The position numbers were made by a program, and so were the translations under genes. This document shows positions 38,963 to 48,091 of a stretch of DNA of 64,000 nt, piece by piece; positions within the stretch are counted from its first letter, which is position 1; every line of letters begins with the position of its first letter. Source of the DNA: Citrifermentans bremense R1. Its GTDB lineage: Bacteria; Desulfobacterota; Desulfuromonadia; Geobacterales; Geobacteraceae. The notes below the pieces were generated by a model that saw nothing but the letters and a program-made list of their open reading frames with translations, was not told the DNA's origin and searched no databases. The DNA is taken from NCBI RefSeq assembly GCF_000426865.1, contig NZ_AUGE01000013.1, positions 47,298 through 111,297 on the forward strand, written 5' to 3'.

Positions 38963-40786
38963 TCACCTCGTATCCCGGTTCATGCTGCTCTCCAGATTCC
39001 TCCTGGCATGGGCGTTTGCCGGATTGAGGCGCAGGGCCTCCTGGAACTCCTGAATCGCTGCGTCGCTTTGCCCGACTTTGTTGTAGGCGATGCCCAGGTT
39101 GTTGTGGAGATCGTCGTAATCCGGGATCAGTTTGAGACATGACTGGTACTGTTCAAGCGCCTCCTGATACCTTCCCCGTCCCAGGTAGGCGTTGCCGAGG
39201 TTGTAGCGCGCCATCGCATCGGCGGGTTCGAGCTGCAGTGCTCGCTCGTACTCCAGGATCGCGGCATCGAGGGCCCCCTGTTGCCGATAGACGATGCCCA
39301 GGTTGTTGTGCAGTTCGAAGTCGTCGGGTTTGATGGCGATCGCCTTCTGCAGTTCCTGTCTCGCTTCCTCCAACCGTCCAGCCTTCCCGTAATAGAGCGC
39401 CAGGTTTTGATGGGGTCTGAGCTTCGCCGGACTCTTTTTCACCGCGTCCCGCCATAATGAAATTTCGCTTTGCCACACGCTGTTGCGCAGGATGGTCAGC
39501 GTACCGAGCATCCCGATGACTGCAAGGGCAACCGCGAACCGGGCCCTTCTTCCCACCGACAGGCGCAGGCATGCCCGATCAGCGAGCCAACACAGCACGA
39601 TGATGAACCCAAGGGAGGGGAGGTAAAGCCGGTACTCCGCGGACAACTCTCCGAGAGGGATGATGCTTGACTCGACCGATAAGGTCATGAAAAACCAGAG
39701 GATGCCGAAAGGGACCACCCTCGCTGCGGCGTCCCCGGCGCGCAGGGAACGGACGTACCCGATGGCAGCCCAGCCGAACAGGCATAGCAGCAGCAGAAGC
39801 GGGAGAAGGACGGCTGGAGCGGCAAGGCTGTGCTGCACCGCGATGTCGTGGTCGACGTTTTGCCCCAAAGGGAAGAGCAATAAGCGCAGGTAGCCTGCCA
39901 CCACGTTGAACTGGGTTAGCAGGTAGTCGAGCCTTCCGATGCCGGACGAGTCCGCGGCGGTGAGGGTTCGCATGGTGCCGCTGAGGGCGGTGAATTGCCC
40001 TTTCTGGAGGAAGATGAGACCGGGGATGATGGGAAGGGCAAGCGCAACCGGCCAGACCTTCCGCAGATGGTCGCGAAAGGTGCCGGGGAAGAAGGAGAAC
40101 TCGTAAAGCGCGATGACGAAGGGGAGGGTGAAGGTGAATTCCTTGGTCAGCATGCCCAGCGAGGCGGAGACGACGCAAAGGGCGAGGTAGAACTTCGCTC
40201 GGGAACCATTGTGGGCCTTGCGAAAGCCGAGGTAGGAGGTCAAGGCGAGCAATGAGAAGAATGAGGCCAGGAGGACGAAGCGCGACGTGACGTAGGTGAC
40301 CGCGTGGGTCTGGATCGGATGGCAAAGAAACAGTATTGCCCCGATCAGTGGCAGTGGCAGTGGCCTTATCCCGGCGGACCCTTCTTCGAGCCCGTCCTTC
40401 CCCCTGACCCCGAACAGGTGCCCCAGCACCAGGTACACGAGCCATGCGTTAATGATATGCAGTGCAAGATTGACGATATGGTACCCGGCGACCTGCAGGC
40501 CGTGTATGTGGTAGTCGACTGCGAGCGAAAGGTAACCCACGATGCGCGTCATGAAAGCGACCCGCAGTGCAGGCGGGATGGCGGTCGGTGAGAGCTCTGC
40601 TCCTCCAGTGACGGCGCCCGGTGAAATGAAGGCGTTGAAATCCCTGATGGCGGGGTTGTTAACGATGTAGGCGTCGTCGTCGAACTGGAACGGGACGGAG
40701 AAGGTATTGCCGTAAGCGGCGAGGCCCACGAGGGCCAAAATCAGAAACACCAGGAGGTGCTTTTGGGTGGAGCGCGTGTACGTCAT
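38963..40786 (-). CDS. TMTC/PMT-like membrane protein with TPR domain (2 of 4)
   Basis: A 607-residue protein. Membrane helices occupy about residues 12-460. The first loop carries FQFDDDAYIVNNPAIRD with the catalytic-type acidic pair; the conserved HPIQTHAVTYVTSRFVLLAS follows in the second loop. The C-terminal 150 residues contain four TPRs (LRPHQNLALYYGKAGRLEEA, FELHNNLGIVYRQQGALDAA, AMARYNLGNAYLGRGRYQEA, DDLHNNLGIAYNKVGQSDAA). Predicted to transfer a polyprenyl-P-linked sugar to serine/threonine of periplasmic or exported proteins, with the TPR domain recruiting targets. The start at 40786 is used because the first membrane helix begins shortly after; AAAGGT lies upstream. Confidence 0.8.
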   Translation of the reverse strand: MTYTRSTQKHLLVFLILALVGLAAYGNTFSVPFQFDDDAYIVNNPAIRDFNAFISPGAVTGGAELSPTAIPPALRVAFMTRIVGYLSLAVDYHIHGLQVAGYHIVNLALHIINAWLVYLVLGHLFGVRGKDGLEEGSAGIRPLPLPLIGAILFLCHPIQTHAVTYVTSRFVLLASFFSLLALTSYLGFRKAHNGSRAKFYLALCVVSASLGMLTKEFTFTLPFVIALYEFSFFPGTFRDHLRKVWPVALALPIIPGLIFLQKGQFTALSGTMRTLTAADSSGIGRLDYLLTQFNVVAGYLRLLLFPLGQNVDHDIAVQHSLAAPAVLLPLLLLLCLFGWAAIGYVRSLRAGDAAARVVPFGILWFFMTLSVESSIIPLGELSAEYRLYLPSLGFIIVLCWLADRACLRLSVGRRARFAVALAVIGMLGTLTILRNSVWQSEISLWRDAVKKSPAKLRPHQNLALYYGKAGRLEEARQELQKAIAIKPDDFELHNNLGIVYRQQGALDAAILEYERALQLEPADAMARYNLGNAYLGRGRYQEALEQYQSCLKLIPDYDDLHNNLGIAYNKVGQSDAAIQEFQEALRLNPANAHARRNLESSMNRDTR

Positions 40787-40964
40787 GCCGGTAGATACCT
40801 TTGTCGTGAGGAAGTGGTTATTGGCTGAGGCGAAATCAGTCAAGGGCGGATAGGGCGCCAAATGTACCATATAAAGTTTGAATTGTAAAAGTTCCGCTTA
40901 TGGCGTAAGCTTTGGCGCCCGAACCCCTGCGGGGAAGCGTCGGTAAATAAAACGGGAGCTGCCA

Positions 40965-41777
40965 ATGAAAAGACGATTACGGGCAATCATCATCGCATTA
41001 TTGGTTTGCTGGAGCGGCTCGTGCTATGCGGATTTTCAGGAGGCCGAGAGGGCATTCGACAAGGGTGATTACCCCTCCGCTCTCGCCTTATACCGGGCCG
41101 ATGAGACACCAGAGTCGTTTAACAAACTAGGCGTGCTTTACTACAATGGCCTCGGCGTCGGCAGGAACATGAGTGAGGCGCTGCATTGGTTTCGCCGGGC
41201 GGCGGATCTGGGGAGTGCGGAAGCGCAGGCCAATCTCGGCCAACTGTACGAAACCGGCGATGGCGTCACCAGGGACCTTGCGGAAGCCATGAAGTGGTAC
41301 GGCAAAGCTGCCGCTGGCGGGGACCCCGACGCCCAGCACGATTTTGACCGCCTGCGCGCGGAGAGTGAGCCGAGAAGGATCCGCTGGTACCGCAAGGATG
41401 CCCAACTCGGTCATGTCACGGCCCAGTATAACCTTGCCGACGCCTACTATCATGGCGAAGAAGTGCCTCAGGACAAGCGCGAGGCGGCGAAGTGGTACCT
41501 AAAGGCTGCGGAGCAGGGGAACGTTCCGGCGCAGTACATGCTGGGGCTCATGCTGTTGCAAGGAGACGGCGTGCAAAACGCTCCGGCTGAAGGAGTCGCC
41601 TGGCTGCGAAAAGCCGCCTCCTCCGGTCATCGGGAAGCCCAATACCAGATGGGCCGATGCTTGCTGCAGGGTATTGGAGTGCGACGCGACAGTGAGGAGG
41701 CCGTCCTGTGGCTGCGAAAAGCCGCGGCACAGGGAGAGCCGACAGCGGTGGCTGAATTGAAAGAGGTGGGAAAATGA
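40965..41777 (+). CDS. Secreted Sel1-repeat protein
   Basis: A 270-residue exported protein (signal LRAIIIALLVCWSGSCYA) with about six Sel1 repeats, e.g. FNKLGVLYYNGLGVGRNMSE, AQANLGQLYETGDGVTRDLA, AQYNLADAYYHGEEVPQDKR, AQYMLGLMLLQGDGVQNAPA, AQYQMGRCLLQGIGVRRDSE. The N-terminus DFQEAERAFDKGDYPSALAL is the same leading unit as in the short Sel1 gene at 29798. It overlaps the following Sel1 gene by four bases (ATGA), so the two proteins are made together, possibly as a pair of scaffolds. Confidence 0.87.
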   Translation: MKRRLRAIIIALLVCWSGSCYADFQEAERAFDKGDYPSALALYRADETPESFNKLGVLYYNGLGVGRNMSEALHWFRRAADLGSAEAQANLGQLYETGDGVTRDLAEAMKWYGKAAAGGDPDAQHDFDRLRAESEPRRIRWYRKDAQLGHVTAQYNLADAYYHGEEVPQDKREAAKWYLKAAEQGNVPAQYMLGLMLLQGDGVQNAPAEGVAWLRKAASSGHREAQYQMGRCLLQGIGVRRDSEEAVLWLRKAAAQGEPTAVAELKEVGK

Positions 41778-42802
41778 GAAGTGGGGGAGCCGCGTGGGGG
41801 CTGGTTCTGCCTGTGTGGTTCCTCTTTTTACTCACGTTCCCGCTTTATGGGGTGTCGCCGGCGGCGGCCGACTTTGAAGCAGGCGTGGCGGCGTACGTCA
41901 GGGGTGACTTCGAAGCGGCGCGGCGTGAGTTCGCCGCGGACGACAGCCCCGAGGCTTCCTTCTACCTCGGCCGTATCTTCGATCTGGGACAGGGGGTGCC
42001 ACGGGACCCGGACCTGGCGGCTCGCTACTACGGCATCGCCAGGGGCGGGGGCTTTACCGGTTCCGCGAGCCAAGGGGTGAAGTTTCGGTGGTACCTATCC
42101 GCCGCTGAGCGGGGTGACGCATCGAGCCAAGCCCGGATTGCCGAAATGTACCTTGAGGGCGATGGAGTCAAAAAGGACGCCCAACAGGCGGAACAGTGGC
42201 TGCTGGAGGCTGCGCAGAACGATTATGCCCCAGCCCAGTGCGGTCTGTATGAGTTTTACTCCAACGGGATCGGGGGGAAGAAGGACCCTGGCCTGGCGCT
42301 GTCCTGGCTGCACCGGGCTGCCGACGGCGACGATGTGAAGGCCCTCACCACCCTTGCCCTCCTGAACTACAGGGGCGAAGGAGTCACTCAGGACAAGGCC
42401 GAGGCGGCAAGGCTTTATACAAGGGCTGCGGCGCAGGGAGACGTCAATGCCGCCTACAGTCTAGGCGTCATGTACTACCACGGCGACGGGGTCGGCCAGG
42501 ATTACTGCAAAGCCGCGCGCTTGTTCGACTTCACGGCGCGGCGCGGAGATTCGGCCGCTCAAGGTTTGCTGGGCTTTCTTTACGACAACGGCTGGTGCGT
42601 TCCGCGTGACAAGTTCGCTGCCGCCATGTGGTATCTTGCCGCGGCTCGTGGCGGAAACGGCCAAGCACAGTACAACATCGCGGTCATGTACCTGAATGGG
42701 GAGTTAGGCCGCACCGATCGGAACATGGGGCTGGCGTTCATGGAAAAAGCCGCTGCCAACGGAGTTCCCGAGGCCCGCGAGGCTTTGGTGAAGCTGAGGT
42801 AA
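41774..42802 (+). CDS. Secreted Sel1-repeat protein
   Basis: A 342-residue exported protein with signal peptide (LVLPVWFLFLLTFPLYGVSPAAA) and about eight Sel1 units (ASFYLGRIFDLGQGVPRDPD, SQARIAEMYLEGDGVKKDAQ, LTTLALLNYRGEGVTQDKAE, AAYSLGVMYYHGDGVGQDYC, AQGLLGFLYDNGWCVPRDKF, AQYNIAVMYLNGELGRTDRN). It starts within the stop of the upstream Sel1 gene and is followed 16 bases later by the HhH-FKBP gene, so the three form one operon. Sel1 proteins often act as adaptors in secretion and envelope assembly; the partner is unknown. Confidence 0.87.
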   Translation: MRSGGAAWGLVLPVWFLFLLTFPLYGVSPAAADFEAGVAAYVRGDFEAARREFAADDSPEASFYLGRIFDLGQGVPRDPDLAARYYGIARGGGFTGSASQGVKFRWYLSAAERGDASSQARIAEMYLEGDGVKKDAQQAEQWLLEAAQNDYAPAQCGLYEFYSNGIGGKKDPGLALSWLHRAADGDDVKALTTLALLNYRGEGVTQDKAEAARLYTRAAAQGDVNAAYSLGVMYYHGDGVGQDYCKAARLFDFTARRGDSAAQGLLGFLYDNGWCVPRDKFAAAMWYLAAARGGNGQAQYNIAVMYLNGELGRTDRNMGLAFMEKAAANGVPEAREALVKLR

Positions 42803-42818
42803 TTTGACGGGGGAATAG

Positions 42819-43523
42819 ATGAAGAGAGCATGGATCGTTGCGATTATAGCTGTTTGTTTTTCCTGCGGAGCAGTTTGGGCGTCGGCGGCGGGCCCTGCGT
42901 CGGCGGCGGAAGCCGCATCCGGGCTGGTTGATCTCAACTTGGCGAGCAAGGAGCAGTTGATGACCCTGCCTGGGATCGGCGAGGAGGAGGCCGGCAAGAT
43001 CATCGAGGGGCGGCCTTACAGCGAGAAGACAGAGCTCTCGCGGAAAAAAATCCTCCCGTCCTCGTTGCTGTATCGCATCCTTGACAAGACCACAATCGAT
43101 TTCAAGGCCTTCAACGAGACCGGCAAGGCAAAGGAAAAAGAGGCCTTCCTCGCGGAGATGCGCAGCAGCAAGACGATCAGGACGGTCAAGACCGCTTCGG
43201 GCCTTTCCTACCAGGATCTGAAGGCGGGGCACGGGGCGAAGGTCGTAAACGGCAAAAAGGTCCTGGTGCAGTATACCGGGTGGCTTCAGGACGGCACCAA
43301 GTTCGACAGTTCCCTGGACCGCAACAAACCCATCACCTTCACGCTCGGCAAGGGGGAAGTGATCCGCGGCTGGGATGAGGGCATACAGACGATGAGGGCG
43401 GGCGGCAAGCGCAGGCTCATCATCCCCCCGCTGCTCGCCTACGGAGACAAGGGGAGCGGCAGCAAGATCCCACCAAAAGCCACATTGGTCTTTGACGTCG
43501 AAGTCCTGGACGTCGAACCCTGA
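42819..43523 (+). CDS. Exported HhH (ComEA-like) - FKBP fusion peptidyl-prolyl isomerase
   Basis: A 234-residue protein with a signal peptide (WIVAIIAVCFSCGAVWASA). A helix-hairpin-helix of the ComEA type, VDLNLASKEQLMTLPGIGEEEAGKII (about residues 37-62), is followed by a linker and a complete FKBP domain (VKTASGLSYQDLKAGHGAKV, QYTGWLQDGTKFDSS, GEVIRGWDEGIQTMRAGGKR, IPPLLAYG; about 125-234). The FKBP active-site residues typical of FklB/SlyD-long forms (Tyr, Asp, Phe/Trp, Ile, Tyr) appear present. It should speed proline isomerisation in the periplasm. The HhH unit, usually DNA-binding, is unexpected in such a protein. It follows the Sel1 pair in one operon. Confidence 0.87.
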   Translation: MKRAWIVAIIAVCFSCGAVWASAAGPASAAEAASGLVDLNLASKEQLMTLPGIGEEEAGKIIEGRPYSEKTELSRKKILPSSLLYRILDKTTIDFKAFNETGKAKEKEAFLAEMRSSKTIRTVKTASGLSYQDLKAGHGAKVVNGKKVLVQYTGWLQDGTKFDSSLDRNKPITFTLGKGEVIRGWDEGIQTMRAGGKRRLIIPPLLAYGDKGSGSKIPPKATLVFDVEVLDVEP

Positions 43524-43705
43524 GCCAAGAGATTTGCAACCGATGCGTGCGACGAGGCGCCTTTGGCTCAGCTTAAAAGGGGGGGGAGGCGGTTCGCATC
43601 CCGAAGTGAGGTTGGGGGGAGCGCTCTTTGTTTGCGGATTGGCAGCTATGTTCGCGCTGCTTTTTCGGGAATGGCGCAGCGGTCGGAGCAGGCTAACGTG
43701 AGCCG

Positions 43706-44389
43706 TTAGCGCAGCAGGTTGTATTTCAGGATGCACTTGAGCGCGGCAACCCCATCCTTCCAACCGATTTTCTTCCCTTCCTTGTAGGTCCTTCCGGAGT
43801 AGGAGATGCCGACTTCGTAGATGCGCACGTTCATCTTGGCGATCTTCGCAGTGATCTCGGGCTCAAAGCCGAAACGGTTTTCCTCGATGATGATGTTTTC
43901 CAAGACCTCTCGCCGGAACACCTTGTAGCAGGTTTCCATGTCGGTGAGGTTCATATTGGTCATCATGTTGGAGAGAAGGGTGAGGAACTTGTTGCCCAGC
44001 ATGTGCCAGAAGAACAGGACTCTGCGGTACTCGCCAGTGACAAACCTGGAACCGTACACGACATCGGCCTTCCCCTCCAGTATCGGCCGTGTCAGCTTGG
44101 CGTATTCCTGGGGGTCGTATTCCAGGTCCGCATCCTGGATTATTACGATGTCTCCGAGGACATTCTGGAATCCGGTTCTGAGCGCGGCTCCCTTCCCCAT
44201 ATTCCGCTCGTGCAGCAGCACCCGGGTGGAAGGGCCGGCGAGTTCGTTCAGGATTTCGCGGGTGCCGTCGGTTGAATAGTCGTCTACAAGGATGATCTCC
44301 TTGTCCATAGGCACAGCCTGTACGGCGGCATGAATGGCTCTGATGGTTTCCTTTTCGTTGTAAATCGGAATGACGACCGACAGTTTCAT
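43706..44389 (-). CDS. GT2 polyprenyl-phosphate sugar synthase-like
   Basis: A 227-residue GT-A enzyme of the DPM1 type. Motifs: [18 protein letters not shown] (2-19), [48 protein letters not shown] with the DADLEYDP metal/substrate site (about 88-95), [14 protein letters not shown] and [15 protein letters not shown]. It has no C-terminal membrane helices. It is expected to charge undecaprenyl phosphate with a sugar from a nucleotide donor. The ATG at 44389 is preceded by GGAGCCC; longer open sequence upstream has no start with a ribosome-binding site. The neighbouring divergent gene is a methyltransferase. Confidence 0.85.
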   Translation of the reverse strand: MKLSVVIPIYNEKETIRAIHAAVQAVPMDKEIILVDDYSTDGTREILNELAGPSTRVLLHERNMGKGAALRTGFQNVLGDIVIIQDADLEYDPQEYAKLTRPILEGKADVVYGSRFVTGEYRRVLFFWHMLGNKFLTLLSNMMTNMNLTDMETCYKVFRREVLENIIIEENRFGFEPEITAKIAKMNVRIYEVGISYSGRTYKEGKKIGWKDGVAALKCILKYNLLR

Positions 44390-44640
44390 GCGAAGGGCTC
44401 CTTGCTGGTTGATGTCCGGTTGCGCCTCGCGGATGCGGGTTTGGAAGCGTCTAATAGCTGGCGTGGCCGGCGCGGGAAGCATCATACTGTATAAGCGCCC
44501 AGCAAGGGAAGAATTTTTCATTGGAGCCCTGGCTGGTTCCAGAGGCGGTAAACACTTGCCTGTTTCTGGCGTCTTGAGGTACATTGCGAGATGTTTCTGC
44601 CCCTCTAGTGAGCGCTGCCGCCGATGAGATGATTTTCTTT

Positions 44641-45585
44641 ATGAAAAGTGAGATGAACATGCCGGACACATGTAATGCCTGCGGCGAAACTCTGCATCCC
44701 CTGATGCCCCAAGTGCCGGATCCGATGACCGGTGAACGGTTTGCCATCGCGACCTGTCCCCGCTGCGAACTGGGGCATACCCTGCCGCAACCCCAGGACT
44801 TGGCTCCCTATTACACGGCGCAGTATTACGGCAAACGGCACGGGGCTACCGGCGGCTATTGCACGGCGCGCCGTCTGAGGCTCGTACGGCAAGCCCTTCC
44901 CGGCAGCCCTGGCAGACTGCTGGATATCGGCTGCGGCGACGGCTCTTTTCTGGTGGCGGCCCGTGCCGTCGGCTGGCAGGTGGCCGGTACCGAGCTCAAC
45001 CCGGCTCCCGCCCGCGCCGCCGGGCTCGATGTGCGCGAAGCGGTTGAGGAGTACGGCGGGGCCGCGCAGTTTGACTGCATAACCATGTGGCACACGCTGG
45101 AGCATATGCGCGACATTCCCTCCATGCTGGCGCAGGTGGCGGGACTGCTCAAACCCGAGGGACGACTGATCGTTGCGGTTCCCGATTTCGGGGGACTGCA
45201 GGCCCGGCTCTTCGGTCCTGCCTGGCTCCATGCCGACGTTCCGAGGCACCTCTACCATTTCAACCGAAAGGCGCTGGAGTACAGCCTTGCCGTCGCCGGC
45301 CTGACTCCGCACGTCTGGCGTCACCAGGAGTTTGAGTACGACCTGCTCGGATGGTCGCAGAGCGCGCTGAACCGGCTACAGAAACATCCAAACCTCTTCT
45401 TTTACCTGCTCACCGGTAAGCGGTGCGATGCGGGGCCGGCGAGCCGCTTCTTTGCCATGGCCGCCGGCACCGTCCTCACCTTCTTGTCTCTTCCGGCTCT
45501 TGCCGTTAGCACAATGCTTGGGCGCGGCGGCACCCTGATCGTAGTCGCCGGCGGGACCCAATCGCCACAGGACCAGACAAAATGA
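44641..45585 (+). CDS. Class I SAM-dependent methyltransferase with N-terminal zinc-ribbon
   Basis: A 314-residue protein. The N-terminus has two CXXC pairs (CNACGETLH and CPRCELGH) consistent with a zinc ribbon. The methyltransferase domain then has motif I LLDIGCGDGSFLVAA, motif II VAGTELNPAPA and DCITMWHTLEHMRD (about 75-170). This layout is common in sugar or lipid-linked glycan C/O-methyltransferases of envelope clusters. The C-terminus is hydrophobic (AGTVLTFLSLPALAVSTML) and may tether it to the membrane. Its stop overlaps the start of the next TMTC-like gene (ATGA). Several in-frame ATGs within 20 bases make the exact start uncertain. Confidence 0.82.
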   Translation: MKSEMNMPDTCNACGETLHPLMPQVPDPMTGERFAIATCPRCELGHTLPQPQDLAPYYTAQYYGKRHGATGGYCTARRLRLVRQALPGSPGRLLDIGCGDGSFLVAARAVGWQVAGTELNPAPARAAGLDVREAVEEYGGAAQFDCITMWHTLEHMRDIPSMLAQVAGLLKPEGRLIVAVPDFGGLQARLFGPAWLHADVPRHLYHFNRKALEYSLAVAGLTPHVWRHQEFEYDLLGWSQSALNRLQKHPNLFFYLLTGKRCDAGPASRFFAMAAGTVLTFLSLPALAVSTMLGRGGTLIVVAGGTQSPQDQTK

Positions 45586-47192
45586 CCGAGGCAACTATCG
45601 GCACCCGCCGCCCCAACAGGCGGTTTTGGCTCCCTCTCCTGGTACTGGCCGCGGCGACGCTGCTGGTCTACTCAGTCAGCTTTTTCAACGGTTTCGTTCT
45701 CGACGACGAGATGATCATCGTAAACAACCCGCAGACGCTCAGCCTGAGCAATGTGCCCGACGTGCTGTTCGCGCCCGACCTGATCAAGCCCTACTATCGT
45801 CCGCTGAACCGGGCCACCTACCTGTTCGACTACCAGGTCGCCGGGTTGAACCCCGCCTGGTATCACGGCGTGAACATCGTCATACACCTCGGCAACGCGC
45901 TGCTTCTTTATCTGGTCTGCCGGCGCCTTTTGTCGGACCGATGGGCCGCTCTTGCCGTGGGGCTGCTCTTCGCGGTGCACCCCGCCAACAGCGAGGCGGT
46001 GAACTGGGTCTCCGCACGCAACACCCTCATGGCGCTCTTCTTCAGCCTCGCTTCCCTCTTGGCCTACCTGGAGGGGAGGATGAAGGGGAATACGCTGCTG
46101 GTCGTCTCCCCTTTGCTTTACTTCTGCGGTCTGCTCAGCAAGGAGACGGGGCTCATGATGTCCGCCGTGTTCTTCGTGCTCACCTTTTTCCCCATGCAGG
46201 AGGGGGAGGCGCGGCTTTCCTGGAAGGACCGGATCATCCTGCTTTCCCCGTACTTCATCCTCACCTTGGTGTACTTCGGGATGCGCTTCTATTCGCTGCA
46301 GGGGGTCGTAGGCACCCCGGTCCCAGCTTCGGGGTTGCTGGAGAGAGTGGCCCAGAATTACCACATCATCCCGCAGTACCTGGCCCTGCTTCTCTACCCG
46401 GCGGATCTCACCCTGTTCCACAAGGTGCCGCAGGGCGGGCTTTTCTCCCCTCCCTGGCACCTCGCCGCGCTGCTTTTCCTGACCTGGATGGTCTGGCTCG
46501 CGCTTAGCAGCCGCAACCGGGTTGCGCTTTTCGGACTTGTCTGGTTCGTGATCAACTACGCTCCCATTTCCAATATCGTACCCATACCGAGCGACCAGAT
46601 CACCGAGCGGTATCTCTATATGCCCGCCGTCGGATTTTTCTTCGGTCTCGGCGCCGTGCTCTCCTGGATTTCGGCGCGGGCAAACCTGCGCTTTGCCAAG
46701 GCTGCGGTCGTGGTTCTCCTCGTCGCCGCCTCGGCGGTCACCGTGCACCGCAATCTCGACTGGCGCAACGCCCTGTCGCTTTTCACCAGCGGCGTGCGCA
46801 ACGATCCCGAGTCCCCTGGCGCCCACTACAACCTTGGGACCGCCCACATGGAGAACGGCGACTTGGCCGCCGCCCGGCGCGAATGGGAGCGGACCCTGAC
46901 GCTCAACGCCAGGCATGGCGAGGCGATGATGCAGATGGGGACGCTGGCTGCCATAGGCGGGGACCTCCGCACCGCCGAGGCCTACTACCGGGCCGCCCTG
47001 CAGACGCCTCCAGGCCAGACCGACCCGAACAAATCCATGGCCCACCTGAATCTGGGCAAGATCTGCGAGAAACGGGGAGACCTGAAGCAGGCGCTGCAGC
47101 ACTACCGTCTGTTCATGAAGACGGTTCCCGTTACCTACATGGAGTATAAGGGCGATACCGAACGCAGGATCAAGCTTCTGGAGCAAAGCTAA
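45582..47192 (+). CDS. TMTC/PMT-like membrane protein with TPR domain (3 of 4)
   Basis: A 536-residue protein. Helix 1 (WLPLLVLAAATLLVYSVSFF) leads into the loop FVLDDEMIIVNNPQTL, and the second conserved loop is HPANSEAVNWVSARNTLMAL; about ten further helices follow to residue 390. The C-terminus has about three TPRs (PGAHYNLGTAHMENGDLAAA, AMMQMGTLAAIGGDLRTAEA, AHLNLGKICEKRGDLKQALQ). It is translationally coupled to the upstream methyltransferase, which suggests the sugar it transfers may be methylated, an inference. No cytoplasmic catalytic domain is present. Confidence 0.8.
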   Translation: MTEATIGTRRPNRRFWLPLLVLAAATLLVYSVSFFNGFVLDDEMIIVNNPQTLSLSNVPDVLFAPDLIKPYYRPLNRATYLFDYQVAGLNPAWYHGVNIVIHLGNALLLYLVCRRLLSDRWAALAVGLLFAVHPANSEAVNWVSARNTLMALFFSLASLLAYLEGRMKGNTLLVVSPLLYFCGLLSKETGLMMSAVFFVLTFFPMQEGEARLSWKDRIILLSPYFILTLVYFGMRFYSLQGVVGTPVPASGLLERVAQNYHIIPQYLALLLYPADLTLFHKVPQGGLFSPPWHLAALLFLTWMVWLALSSRNRVALFGLVWFVINYAPISNIVPIPSDQITERYLYMPAVGFFFGLGAVLSWISARANLRFAKAAVVVLLVAASAVTVHRNLDWRNALSLFTSGVRNDPESPGAHYNLGTAHMENGDLAAARREWERTLTLNARHGEAMMQMGTLAAIGGDLRTAEAYYRAALQTPPGQTDPNKSMAHLNLGKICEKRGDLKQALQHYRLFMKTVPVTYMEYKGDTERRIKLLEQS

Positions 47193-47280
47193 TCGCGGCG
47201 GGCGCCACCGGTCCTAGACCACCGGGGTCGGCGGTCGGCCTTCCCGACATCGAATCTCTATAAGCAGCAGGGTGGAGCAC

Positions 47281-48078
47281 ATGAAGCGTGCAGCGATCCT
47301 CACAGCATCATTGGCGGCGCTGGCCGTCATTTGGCCGGGTGCCTGCCACGCCATAGTGGGGGGGACTCTCGTCGGCAGCGACGAGCCCTTCCGGAAAAGC
47401 ATGGTCGGCATCGTGAATCCGGCCGCCGATGGGGTCTGTACCGGCATACTCGTGCGCCAGGATGCGGTCCTCACCGCCGCCCACTGCTTCGACGGTTCCC
47501 GTAACCCCGAAAAGTACCTTGCGGTTTTCGGCACAAACCTGCTGCCCGGACACGGCGACCGCGTCTTGCACATTTCCTCAATCAAGATTCCTGAGCAGTA
47601 CGTCCCCGAGCAGAACCGGGAGCGGAGTAGCTTCGACATTGCCATCGTGCGGCTCGCGGAACCCGCCCCTCCGGGTTACCTTCCCGCGGAGTTCGCAGAA
47701 GACAGTGACTACGCCATCACCGAGGGGGACAGCTTCCTAGCCGCGGGCTACGGGGTCTCGAAGTTTCTTCGCAACGACCCGGGGGTGCTGCGCAAACTGG
47801 TGCTGCCCTGGGCGAAACTCGTCATGAAGGAAGGCGGGCGGGTGATTGAGATGCAGCACCTGGGGGCTGGCCCCTGCAGCGGCGATTCGGGGAGCCCACT
47901 CTTCAAGACCACGCCGGACGCTTCCGGCAAAGAGCGCTACCAGGTCATGGGCGTTCAGTCCCAGGCGGTCCAGCGTGCAGCCGACGGTCGATTCGAATAC
48001 GGCATCTGCGAGGATATCGGCCTTTACACGAGTCTTAAACCCTACCGCACATGGATCGAGCGGACTCTCGCTCCCTGA
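47281..48078 (+). CDS. Secreted trypsin-like serine protease
   Basis: A 265-residue S1-family protease. After the signal peptide (AAILTASLAALAVIWPGACH) it starts with the canonical AIVGGT activation site. Catalytic histidine is in LTAAHCF, aspartate in SSFDIAIVRL and serine in GPCSGDSGSPLF, giving a complete triad. There is no extra domain. It is exported to periplasm or outside and might process envelope or filament proteins; the filament cytochrome locus begins about 2 kb downstream. ATG at 47281 follows GGTGGAG; an in-frame GTG nine bases earlier is also possible. The next gene starts 13 bases downstream. Confidence 0.88.
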   Translation: MKRAAILTASLAALAVIWPGACHAIVGGTLVGSDEPFRKSMVGIVNPAADGVCTGILVRQDAVLTAAHCFDGSRNPEKYLAVFGTNLLPGHGDRVLHISSIKIPEQYVPEQNRERSSFDIAIVRLAEPAPPGYLPAEFAEDSDYAITEGDSFLAAGYGVSKFLRNDPGVLRKLVLPWAKLVMKEGGRVIEMQHLGAGPCSGDSGSPLFKTTPDASGKERYQVMGVQSQAVQRAADGRFEYGICEDIGLYTSLKPYRTWIERTLAP

Positions 48079-48091
48079 TGGAGACGCACCT

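Noticed and set aside
43543..43701. Possible 52-codon gene after the HhH-FKBP gene
   Set aside because: It has one hydrophobic stretch but begins with a G-rich low-complexity region and lacks a ribosome-binding site.
45672..47186. Minus-strand open frame of about 500 codons antisense to the third TMTC-like gene
   Set aside because: No domain or ribosome-binding site; the plus strand is clearly coding.
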